In this document: positions 1 to 7,706 of the stretch, piece after piece
Layout: every line of letters starts with the position of its first letter
Numbering within the stretch: position 1 is the stretch's first letter
DNA from: Fidelibacterota bacterium TCS55
GTDB taxonomy: Bacteria; Fidelibacterota; Marinisomatia; Marinisomatales; TCS55
Direction of reading: 5' to 3'
DNA length: 11,274 nucleotides
NCBI GenBank assembly: GCA_905182385.1
Contig: CAJJBS010000049.1
Span: forward strand, 1 to 11,274
The notes under the pieces: generated by a model
What the model was told of the DNA's origin: nothing
Databases searched by the model: none
Seen by the model: the letters and a program-made list of their open reading frames with translations, nothing else
Program-made: the position numbers and the translations under genes

Positions 1-3000
1 CCTCTTAACATTAGAGATTTGCATGCTGATGGCTCTATTTATATAAACAAAGAAGACTCTACTCAAATTTTATATTTTTTAATAGACGGAGCCATTAAGC
101 CTGACACTTCAGCAATGAATATTAATCTATCCAAATTAGAATTATTTTATTCACAACCACGAGTTGATATTGTAGTAAAAAATATCAAAGGTAATTTATC
201 TTCAAAAAGAGTTTCTGTTGATGTTGGAAAAGCAAATATAAACGGTTTTCCCTTAAGTGGAGATTTTGAATATATATTTGGTGATTTACCAAATATGAAT
301 GGTAAAATTTCTCTTTTAGATTACAATCTACCTAGTAAAATATTTTCTCAATTTCCTCTTCAACCCGAATTATCAAAAATTTCAGCAATTTTTGAATTTA
401 AATCTGACATGAAGAATTTTATTGGAAATTTAGATATAAATAATGATTTGGGACTAAAAATGAGTGGCGATTTTAATTTAGAAAATAAGTATAATTATTT
501 TCAACTCCACTCTTTATTGCTTACAGGAAATGAAGCAACATTGAATATTAAGGGAATGTATCAGAATAATGGACATTTTAATGGAACAATTCAACTTGAT
601 AAATTAAATGTTAGTCAATGGATTACTAAAGGTAATGAAACTGACTTGTCGGGCTACATTTTATTGGATGGAGATTTTATTAATAATGAAATCTCAGTAC
701 TAGATATGAATTTTGAAGTAGATGAATCAATCTTGTTTGAAAGAGAGCCATCTTCAATATCTGGAGGAATTTTATTTAGTAATATGCAACTAGAGATTAC
801 TAATCCTTTAACCTTAACTATTGGCCCATCAATAATTGAAGTTGAAGGGACTTCTAATTTTAATTCTAAAAATCTTGATCTAAATTTATCATTAATTGAT
901 GCTTCAACATTTTTAATTAATAATTTTTGGGAAGATTCACTGTCAAGTGGTAGTGCAACAGGTTCAATGTATTTAAATGGACCGTTTGATTCTTTAGGTA
1001 TAAATGCAGATTTAATAATTAACCAGTTTGAATATAATAATATTTCATTAGAATCTTTTGAGTTTGTAGGAAATATCGAGAATTTAAATAATTTTAGTGA
1101 AGGAGCCTTTAAACTAAAATTTGGGAAAGGTTATTGGAATGATTATGGATTTAAAAGTGGAACTGGCGAATTTTTATTATTAGATACACTGGTCGAAGTA
1201 TCTAGTTTTGAATTAAAAAATGGAAATGATTACCTCCAGTTTAATGGATCTGTAAATAAGGATAGTCTTATAAATCTAGAAAGGTTTCAAATAGCATACC
1301 GTGGTCATTATTTAATTAACCCTCGTCCTATTTCTATTTTATATTCGAATGATGCTTTTTCATTTGAACCATTTGAAATTCATGTTGATGATGGAATTAT
1401 TGAAGGTGCAATAACTTCAAATCCATTACAAGGTCATATTAAGTTTTCTAATGTTACAACTGATATAATATCTTTATTTGAATCAAGTTATTCACAAAAA
1501 ATTAAAGGAAATATTTTTGGTGAAATATTTATTGATAAAAATTTAAAACAAAATAAAATAAGTTTAGATCTCACTCTTAAGAATGGACAACTCGCAAAAC
1601 AGTCATTTGATGATTTTTATATTTCTGCACTTTATAAAGATGAAACTATTTTTATAGAAGAAATGACTCTAACAGATGGCGAAAAAACTGCATTCCAAGT
1701 TATAGGAAGGGTACCGTTTTTAAGTGACACTAATAAAGTTAAAATCATTGATCTTCAATCTAATTTTAAAAATATTGATATAACTTTTTTTACTCAATTT
1801 ATTCCTAGATGGGAACCCTATGTTTTTGGAAAACTTTCTGGTGCTTTTAATATGTCAGGAAGTACAAATAAAACTTTGATGAGTATAGATGTGAGCATAG
1901 AAAATACAATCTTTCGAGACATTTCATTAGGTTTAGTGAAAGCTTCAGCTATTTATAATTCTAAGAAATTAGTTTTTAAGGATTTTAGTTCTAATTGGAA
2001 TGGAAACTATATCAAAGGCTCTGCTTCCTTACCACTTGATTTTGATATTGCTTCACCAAATATTAATAAATGGGACCCCAATGGTAAAATTAATATTAGA
2101 ACAAATGGAACATTTAAATCATTAGAGTTTTTATCAAAAAATATAGCTCAAACTGATTCCATTACTGGTGATATTAGTATTATCCTAAATGTTGATGGTA
2201 CAAAAGATAAATTACTAAGGAATGGTAATATTAATATTAAAAATGGAAAGATTCATACCATACTGATTGATGAGCCAATAAGAAATATTTTTGTTTCAGG
2301 ATTACTAGAACAAAATAAAATGTTAATAAATTCATTTAATGGTTCTTTATTTGATTCAAATAATAAAGTTCAACCAGATAGCAATTTATTTATAAGCGGG
2401 ATGATTGATTTCACTAAGTTTTTTGAACCTCGTTATAATATTAAGGTAATAGGTAAAGATGTTTTTTATCGCTCTTTAGATGGTGATATTGAAGCTTATT
2501 CTGATTTAGATGTTTCAATAATTGGTAAAGACACAATTGATATTTCAGGGTCAATAAGTGCTCGTAATGGAGCTATATATTCAGAATTTAATACTGACCA
2601 AACTTCTAAATCTTTTGATCAAAAAGGTAGAACTATTACAAATTATAACATCCGTTTTCCTATCCAAGAATCATTTGCAATTAGAAATTCACAAATAGAT
2701 GCAATAATCCTAGGTGAAATCGCAATGAATAAACAGAAGGATAGTGATTGGAACTATTCTGGAGAAATAGAACTAATAGAAGGTGAGATTTATTATTACT
2801 TGGGTGATGTTTTTAAAAACTTAAAAGGTTCTATGACAATGGATGGTCAAGGTTTTAGTCCATTTTTAGATTTAACGGCTTCAACTAGAATTGGAGATGC
2901 TGAAATTATACTGGGTGTCTTTGGTCCTTTTAACAATCCGGAATGGACATTTGATAGTGATAAAGGATATACAGAAAGTGATATCCTTCAGTTACTTACT

Positions 3001-3384
3001 TTTAATACAAGAGTTGCAGAAGAAGGTTTTACAACCGAAGGCTTAGGCTCTCAGGCTCAGACAATTCTTGGAGCATATTTAGAACGGCAATTAGAAAGAA
3101 ATTTTGTTAGAGCAACAGGTTTACAATCGAGTGGATTATTAGAAGATATTGAAATTTCAGGAACCTCTGAACTGATTAAGCCAGGGCAAGGTGAAGAATT
3201 TAGTATAAGTGCAAAAGTTAATCGTAATTTTAGTTTGAGTTATCAAAGATCTTTCTCATTAGAAGCTGCATATAAAAACAAGGTAGGTGTTGAATATAAA
3301 TTAAACCCTAATTTCTCGGTCATTGGAAATGTGGATGAGAAAGGTCAAGTTCAGATGAAGTTTCGAGTTCGTCGCGTTTATTAA
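1..3384 (+). CDS. tamB: TamB-family translocation/assembly module protein, 5'-truncated by the window edge
   Basis: The reading frame is open from base 1 to the TAA at 3382-3384, giving 1127 visible residues. The real start lies upstream, so the N-terminal membrane anchor expected for the family is not seen. The visible protein is almost entirely short alternating beta-strand-like segments rich in N, D, G, I and F, as in AsmA/TamB beta-groove proteins. The C-terminal TamB (DUF490) domain covers roughly 2250-3384. Recognisable parts are the strand-rich stretch around ELIEGEIYYYLGD (about 2770-2810), the SDKGYTESDILQLLTFN block (about 2956-3006) and the helical AQTILGAYLERQLERNF block (about 3055-3105). 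It ends in basic, aromatic strands finishing RVRRVY. E. coli TamB is about 1259 residues, so several hundred N-terminal residues could be missing. In the known family, TamB spans the periplasm from the inner membrane and docks with the Omp85 partner TamA; AsmA-like relatives are implicated in phospholipid transport. The Omp85 gene lies 9 nt downstream, which supports a partner role. The family call is strong; the exact substrate is unknown. Confidence 0.9.
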   Translation, partial: PLNIRDLHADGSIYINKEDSTQILYFLIDGAIKPDTSAMNINLSKLELFYSQPRVDIVVKNIKGNLSSKRVSVDVGKANINGFPLSGDFEYIFGDLPNMNGKISLLDYNLPSKIFSQFPLQPELSKISAIFEFKSDMKNFIGNLDINNDLGLKMSGDFNLENKYNYFQLHSLLLTGNEATLNIKGMYQNNGHFNGTIQLDKLNVSQWITKGNETDLSGYILLDGDFINNEISVLDMNFEVDESILFEREPSSISGGILFSNMQLEITNPLTLTIGPSIIEVEGTSNFNSKNLDLNLSLIDASTFLINNFWEDSLSSGSATGSMYLNGPFDSLGINADLIINQFEYNNISLESFEFVGNIENLNNFSEGAFKLKFGKGYWNDYGFKSGTGEFLLLDTLVEVSSFELKNGNDYLQFNGSVNKDSLINLERFQIAYRGHYLINPRPISILYSNDAFSFEPFEIHVDDGIIEGAITSNPLQGHIKFSNVTTDIISLFESSYSQKIKGNIFGEIFIDKNLKQNKISLDLTLKNGQLAKQSFDDFYISALYKDETIFIEEMTLTDGEKTAFQVIGRVPFLSDTNKVKIIDLQSNFKNIDITFFTQFIPRWEPYVFGKLSGAFNMSGSTNKTLMSIDVSIENTIFRDISLGLVKASAIYNSKKLVFKDFSSNWNGNYIKGSASLPLDFDIASPNINKWDPNGKINIRTNGTFKSLEFLSKNIAQTDSITGDISIILNVDGTKDKLLRNGNINIKNGKIHTILIDEPIRNIFVSGLLEQNKMLINSFNGSLFDSNNKVQPDSNLFISGMIDFTKFFEPRYNIKVIGKDVFYRSLDGDIEAYSDLDVSIIGKDTIDISGSISARNGAIYSEFNTDQTSKSFDQKGRTITNYNIRFPIQESFAIRNSQIDAIILGEIAMNKQKDSDWNYSGEIELIEGEIYYYLGDVFKNLKGSMTMDGQGFSPFLDLTASTRIGDAEIILGVFGPFNNPEWTFDSDKGYTESDILQLLTFNTRVAEEGFTTEGLGSQAQTILGAYLERQLERNFVRATGLQSSGLLEDIEISGTSELIKPGQGEEFSISAKVNRNFSLSYQRSFSLEAAYKNKVGVEYKLNPNFSVIGNVDEKGQVQMKFRVRRVY

Positions 3385-3393
3385 CAGAAATAG

Positions 3394-5214
3394 ATGCAGA
3401 AAATAAAATTAATTTTAATATTTTTTACTGTCTCAGTATCTTTATTAGCACAATCTTTGAATGATAGATTTGTAAACAACGTAAACTATATTGGGAATGA
3501 ATCTTTCTCTACTAGCAAATTAATTAGTTTTTCAGAACTCAAACCATCATCATTATTATTATTTTCAAATACACCCTTTGATCGTCGTTTATTAAAACTA
3601 GATGCAATTGCTTTAAAAAACTTTTATCAATCTGAAGGCTTTCTTGAAACTACAGTTCTAGATTCTTTTTCTGTAGTTGGCGATAAAGTTGATATATATT
3701 TTATAGTTAACGAGGGTAAACGTTATTTTTTACATAATGTAATAGTTAATGGATTAGTCTCACTTGAAGAAAAGTTTATTTTAACCACGTTAGGCTTATT
3801 AAAAAGTCAACCCTATAACCCAGTTCAGATTAATACAAACTTATTTTTAGTTGATGAAGCATTCCAAGAGAAAGGAAAGCTTTTTGCCAAATATGATATT
3901 CAACAAGATATTAGAGATTCCGTTATAATTACATTAAATATAGAGGAAGGTCAGAGTATCTATATTAATAATTCATGGATTACTGATACAGAATTAATTG
4001 ATTCAAATTACGTTAGAAATGAATTTGCTTTCAATAAAGGTGATCTATTTCGTAAAAGCTTAATGGATAAAACAAAAAGAACACTACTTCAAGCAGGCTT
4101 TTTCTCTTCGGTTAGTATTATTACCCATCCTATAAAAGGTCAAGATAATTTAATAAATATTGAAGTAAAAATCCGTGAATTTCAAAATAGAGGAGTCCAA
4201 AATTTAGATATTGGATATGAAGATATTGAATATGTACCAGGTGTAAAGTCTTTAGTCGGAGTGGGAGGATCCATAAGATGGACTGATCGTATGATTTTTG
4301 GTACAAAAAATAGATTTGATGCAACTGGTTCTGTTGTTGTACCTTCTGAAGAAGGATTCATTTTTCCTCGTTTTAGTGTTGACACTAAATTTTCTAATCA
4401 ACGACCATTTTCAATAAAGATACCAACTCAAGTTAAAATATTTTACCAACAGTTTAAAAACTTTGGTGATGAGAATGGACCTTATGTCAGAAGATTTGGG
4501 TTACAATATTCAAATATATTTCGTTGGAATAAACAAAGGTCTTATTTTGATATTGGATTCAGATTTGAATTATTTGATGAGTCAGCTGAATTTCAAGATC
4601 AAATAGAACAAAGAAAATTTAAAATTCATCTACATCAAGATAAACGCGACAATCCAATGAACCCTACACAAGGAAATGTTTTAGTATTTCAATTAGATGC
4701 TTATGGAGGACCACTTGGTGGGAATAGAAGCTATATAAAATATGATTTTGATTTCCGTCAATATATATCTTTATTCAAAAACATTACAATTGCTGGTCGA
4801 ATAAATACTGGAGTTATAACTGGTTGGTCATCAGAATATGATCAGTATGAAACTATTCTTTTTGAAAAATTTTATTTAGGTGGTAGTAATACCTTAAGAG
4901 CTTGGAAACCACTTCAATTCATGACTTTAATCAATGATCAAGGATTAGAATATCCTCTTGGTAAAACTGCAAAAATATTAACAAATTGGGAGGTAAGATT
5001 TCCCTTATTTTGGAAATTAGGTGGTGTGCTGTTTTATGATGGAGGATATATAGCAGACAAGCTTGAAAGCATTAAAAATCAAAATATTGAATGGAATAGA
5101 GGATTAGGTCTGACCTTTAACCTCCCTTTTGGACCTATACGTATTGATTATGCTGAAAGTTTGAATGACCCATCAATTAAACAATTTAATTTTGGTTTTT
5201 TATATTCTTTCTAA
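3394..5214 (+). CDS. tamA: TamA-like Omp85 outer-membrane protein (three POTRA domains plus barrel)
   Basis: A complete 606-residue Omp85 protein. Residues 1-19 form a signal peptide (MQK-hydrophobic core-SLLA) with probable cleavage before Q20. No Cys is present there, so it is not a lipoprotein of the TamL kind known in Bacteroidetes. Three POTRA-like alpha/beta modules follow at about 27-110, 111-187 and 188-263, and the barrel covers about 266-606. Barrel hallmarks are DKRDNPMNPTQGN (416-428), the loop-6 motif FYLGGSNTLRAW (493-504) with the conserved Arg at 502, and GLGLTFNLPFGPIRIDYA (570-587). The last residue is Phe, as expected for a BAM-recognised beta-signal. The length and three POTRAs match TamA (577 residues in E. 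coli) better than BamA (about 800 residues, five POTRAs), and the partner gene tamB is immediately upstream. Proposed role: outer-membrane half of the TAM module, inserting barrel proteins and/or linking the membranes. A reduced BamA remains possible if the genome lacks another. No Shine-Dalgarno precedes the ATG; the 9-nt spacing suggests co-transcription with tamB. Confidence 0.9.
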   Translation: MQKIKLILIFFTVSVSLLAQSLNDRFVNNVNYIGNESFSTSKLISFSELKPSSLLLFSNTPFDRRLLKLDAIALKNFYQSEGFLETTVLDSFSVVGDKVDIYFIVNEGKRYFLHNVIVNGLVSLEEKFILTTLGLLKSQPYNPVQINTNLFLVDEAFQEKGKLFAKYDIQQDIRDSVIITLNIEEGQSIYINNSWITDTELIDSNYVRNEFAFNKGDLFRKSLMDKTKRTLLQAGFFSSVSIITHPIKGQDNLINIEVKIREFQNRGVQNLDIGYEDIEYVPGVKSLVGVGGSIRWTDRMIFGTKNRFDATGSVVVPSEEGFIFPRFSVDTKFSNQRPFSIKIPTQVKIFYQQFKNFGDENGPYVRRFGLQYSNIFRWNKQRSYFDIGFRFELFDESAEFQDQIEQRKFKIHLHQDKRDNPMNPTQGNVLVFQLDAYGGPLGGNRSYIKYDFDFRQYISLFKNITIAGRINTGVITGWSSEYDQYETILFEKFYLGGSNTLRAWKPLQFMTLINDQGLEYPLGKTAKILTNWEVRFPLFWKLGGVLFYDGGYIADKLESIKNQNIEWNRGLGLTFNLPFGPIRIDYAESLNDPSIKQFNFGFLYSF

Positions 5215-5308
5215 GGAATATTTACATTTATAAAAATTATTAAATAATTATACGTGCTAAGAAATGATTAATTAATATATATTCGCTCCTTAAATCTTAA
5301 TAAAACAC
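5215..5308 (+). promoter_or_regulatory. 94-nt AT-rich spacer, possible promoter for the TPR lipoprotein-moxR cluster
   Basis: This is the longest gap in the window and the natural place for a new transcription start between the TAM pair and the Bat-like cluster. It contains two AT-only symmetric elements, ATTATTAAATAAT (5236-5248) and the perfect palindrome ATTAATTAAT (5267-5276), followed by a TATATT hexamer (5278-5283) that could act as a -10 box about 25 nt before the ATG at 5309. No convincing -35 box is seen at the right distance, and there is no GC-rich hairpin with a T-run that would mark a terminator for tamA. In DNA this AT-rich such matches arise by chance, so the promoter call rests mostly on position. 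Confidence 0.25.
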
Positions 5309-5794
5309 ATGAACCTAAAACTATTTATAACTATTTTTATTGTAATTTTTATTGCCGGTTGCGGCATCTTTAAATCTGCGGAGGATCTCTATTTAGAAGC
5401 TGAAGCAAAAAGAAACTCAGGAAATTCGAAAGAAGCTTTAGAGCTTCTTAGAAAAATTACAAATAAATTTTCAGATCATGATAAAGCTTCTAAAGCTCAG
5501 TACCTTATAGCTGAAATTTATTATAGGGATTTAAGAGATTTTTCTAAAGCTATTAATGAATATGAAAATTTAAAGCAAAAATATCCTGAATCACCTCAAG
5601 TTCCTTTTTCATTATTTATGCAGGGTTTTATTTATGCAAATATGCTTTCAAATTTTGAAAAAGCACGTAATTATTATGAAGAATTTTTAAATAAATTTTC
5701 AAATCATGAATTAGCTCAATCCGTAACATTTGAACTCAAGTATCTTGGCCTTGAAGTCCAAGATATTCCAGAACTTAAACATCTAATAAAGTAA
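5309..5794 (+). CDS. Small TPR-repeat lipoprotein (BamD/YbgF-like fold, possibly a Bat-cluster TPR protein)
   Basis: A 161-residue predicted lipoprotein. The N-terminus is a type II signal peptide with a short basic start, a hydrophobic core and the lipobox IAGC, placing the lipidated Cys at residue 18. The residue after Cys is Gly, so no Asp inner-membrane retention signal is present. The mature part consists of about three tetratricopeptide-like helical hairpins at roughly 24-60, 61-99 and 100-136, with the typical A..Y..A/F..KYP or KFS spacing, then a short tail ending in ELKHLIK. It is shorter than E. coli BamD (about 245 residues). TPR lipoproteins of this type act as protein-protein scaffolds in the periplasm. 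Two readings compete: an envelope-assembly accessory linked to the upstream TAM genes, or the TPR member of the downstream Bat-like cluster. The moxR start is only 5 nt past its stop while tamA is 94 nt away, so I favour the second. No Shine-Dalgarno is seen. Confidence 0.8.
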   Translation: MNLKLFITIFIVIFIAGCGIFKSAEDLYLEAEAKRNSGNSKEALELLRKITNKFSDHDKASKAQYLIAEIYYRDLRDFSKAINEYENLKQKYPESPQVPFSLFMQGFIYANMLSNFEKARNYYEEFLNKFSNHELAQSVTFELKYLGLEVQDIPELKHLIK

Positions 5795-5799
5795 TTAAT

Positions 5800-6795
5800 A
5801 TGTCAGAATTTAGTTTATCAGAAATCAATGATCGAATTGCAAAAGAATCTAAGTTTATTGATTCTCTAAAAGCTTCTATTGGAGAAGTTATTGTTGGTCA
5901 AGAGGATCTTATTAATAAAATATTAATTGGCCTTTTAGCAAATGGCCATATTTTATTAGAAGGTGTACCGGGTCTTGCAAAAACATTAACAGTTAATACT
6001 TTAGCTAAAGCAATAGCTACTAATTTCCAAAGAATTCAATTTACACCTGATATGTTGCCTGCTGATTTACTTGGTACTTTGATTTTTAACCAGAAAAAAG
6101 GGACATTTGAGACAAGAAAAGGTCCGATTTTCTCAAATATAATTTTAGCTGATGAAATAAATAGAGCACCTTCAAAAGTTCAAAGTGCTTTACTTGAAGC
6201 AATGCAAGAAAGACAGGTTACAATTGGGGAAGAAACATATAAATTAGATGCACCTTTTCTTGTTTTAGCTACTCAAAATCCAATTGAACAAGAAGGTACT
6301 TATCCACTCCCTGAAGCTCAGATAGATCGATTTATGATGAAATTAGTTGTTGATTATCCAAAGAAAGAAGAAGAAAGACTTATATTACGTCAAGCTGCTA
6401 AAACAAATGCAAAAATAGATATAAAACCTTCTATTAAAGCTAAAGATATTCTTAAAGCTCAATTAACTATAAATGATATTTATGTAGATGAAAAAGTTGA
6501 AGATTATGTACTTAATCTAGTTTTTGCTACTAGAAACCCAGATCAATATAATTTAGGAGATATATCACAACTTATTGAATTTGGTGCTAGTCCACGAGCT
6601 ACTATTAATCTAATTCTTGCATCAAAGGCTAGAGCTTTTCTAGAGCATAGAGGCTATATAACACCTGAAGATGTTCGCTTTGTAGGAAAAGATATACTAC
6701 GGCATCGTATTATTTTAACATATGAAGCAGAAGCTGAAGAATTAACTTCAGAAGATATAATTCAAAGATTATTTGATTCTATTGAAATTCCTTAA
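5800..6795 (+). CDS. moxR: MoxR-family AAA+ ATPase
   Basis: A complete 331-residue MoxR ATPase of typical family length. Walker A is GVPGLAKT (55-62, with Lys61 and Thr62 for ATP phosphate and magnesium). Walker B is IILADEINRAP (114-124, Asp118/Glu119), with the MoxR-type extension SALLEAMQERQVT. Sensor 1 is ATQNP (Asn160), a probable arginine finger lies in QIDRF (Arg177), and sensor 2 is GASPRA (Arg266). The C-terminal lid helices run to residue 331. MoxR ATPases are cytoplasmic hexameric chaperones that usually work with VWA-domain partners, often on metal-cofactor insertion or complex assembly; their genes are typically next to a DUF58 gene, as here. The protein has no membrane segment. 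It starts 5 nt after the TPR lipoprotein stop and is followed by a 35-nt T-rich spacer before the DUF58 gene, so the three are probably one operon. The family is certain; the client complex is not known. Confidence 0.95.
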   Translation: MSEFSLSEINDRIAKESKFIDSLKASIGEVIVGQEDLINKILIGLLANGHILLEGVPGLAKTLTVNTLAKAIATNFQRIQFTPDMLPADLLGTLIFNQKKGTFETRKGPIFSNIILADEINRAPSKVQSALLEAMQERQVTIGEETYKLDAPFLVLATQNPIEQEGTYPLPEAQIDRFMMKLVVDYPKKEEERLILRQAAKTNAKIDIKPSIKAKDILKAQLTINDIYVDEKVEDYVLNLVFATRNPDQYNLGDISQLIEFGASPRATINLILASKARAFLEHRGYITPEDVRFVGKDILRHRIILTYEAEAEELTSEDIIQRLFDSIEIP

Positions 6796-6830
6796 TACTT
6801 AATCATTATTTATTTTTTTATTTTATTCTA

Positions 6831-7706
6831 ATGATTCCTAAAGAAATTCTTAAAAAAGTTCGCCAAATTGAAATTAGAACAAAAGGTTTAGTTAACGATC
6901 TTTTTGGTGGTGAGTATCATTCCATTTTTAAAGGTAGAGGAATGACTTTTTCAGAAGTTAGAGAATATTCGCCAGGTGATGATATTCGTATGATTGACTG
7001 GAATGTAACAGCTAGGTCTAATGCACCATTTATTAAAATTTTTGAAGAAGAAAGAGAATTAACTGTTTATCTACTTGTTGACATAAGTAGATCTGGTCAC
7101 TTTGGTACAACGAATCAATTTAAATCAGAATTAGCAGCTGAAATTGCAGCAGTGCTTGGTTTTTCTGCTATAAAAAATAAAGATAAAGTCGGATTAATTT
7201 TATTCTCTGATCACGTTGAAAAATATATTATTCCTAAAAAAAATAAATCGCATATATTAAGAGTTGTTAAAGAAGTATTATCCAATGAACCTCAAGCTAG
7301 AGAAACTTCTATTAAAGCGGGACTAGATTTTCTTATGAATGTTGCTAAAAGAAAATCGGTTGTTTTTTTGATCTCAGATTTTATTGATACTAATTTTTGG
7401 AAATCTTTAAAATTAGCTAATCGTAAACACGATATGATAGGTCTACGAATATCAGACCCAGCTGAAGAAAATATTCCAAACCTTGGATTAGTTAAGATTA
7501 AAGATTCAGAAACTCAATCGGAATTTTGGGCTGATATGTCATCAATCAAACATAGAGAAATATTAAGTAAAAATATTAAAGAAAAATGGACTGATTTTGA
7601 AACTATGTGTATAAGTAATCAATTTGATGTTATTAATGTTAAAACAAATAGGGACTATGTTGAACCATTAATGAACTACTTTAATAAACGTGAAAAACGT
7701 ATCTAA
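6831..7706 (+). CDS. DUF58 / VWA-like protein with intact MIDAS motif (MoxR partner)
   Basis: A complete 291-residue DUF58 protein of the short soluble type found beside moxR. The family signature is clear: GRGMTFSEVREYSPGDDIR followed by IDWNVTARS (35-63). A von Willebrand A-like fold follows, with the metal-ion-dependent adhesion site DISRS (84-88), a probable second ligand at Thr159 in RETS and a third Asp at 183 in FLISDF, so the metal site looks complete. No signal peptide or transmembrane segment is seen, so it should be cytoplasmic or peripheral at the inner membrane. MoxR-DUF58 pairs are thought to act as ATPase plus adaptor in the assembly of protein complexes; in Bat operons they are linked to stress or oxygen tolerance, but the biochemical role is unsettled. 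There is no Shine-Dalgarno; the ATG sits after a T-rich leader. Its 3' end overlaps the next gene by 17 nt, arguing for translational coupling. Confidence 0.92.
   Translation: MIPKEILKKVRQIEIRTKGLVNDLFGGEYHSIFKGRGMTFSEVREYSPGDDIRMIDWNVTARSNAPFIKIFEEERELTVYLLVDISRSGHFGTTNQFKSELAAEIAAVLGFSAIKNKDKVGLILFSDHVEKYIIPKKNKSHILRVVKEVLSNEPQARETSIKAGLDFLMNVAKRKSVVFLISDFIDTNFWKSLKLANRKHDMIGLRISDPAEENIPNLGLVKIKDSETQSEFWADMSSIKHREILSKNIKEKWTDFETMCISNQFDVINVKTNRDYVEPLMNYFNKREKRI

Noticed and set aside
19..21. TTG as the start codon of the TamB-family gene
   Set aside because: The frame is open back to base 1 and the protein lacks the expected N-terminal membrane anchor, so the gene continues upstream and this TTG is an internal Leu codon.
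4130..4385. Two short overlapping minus-strand open frames (64 and 67 codons) inside the Omp85 gene
   Set aside because: They lie opposite a well-supported barrel-coding region, have no family resemblance or ribosome-binding site, and look like chance antisense openings.
5215..5308. Rho-independent terminator after the Omp85 gene
   Set aside because: Only AT-only symmetric sequences are present; there is no GC-containing stem followed by a T-run.
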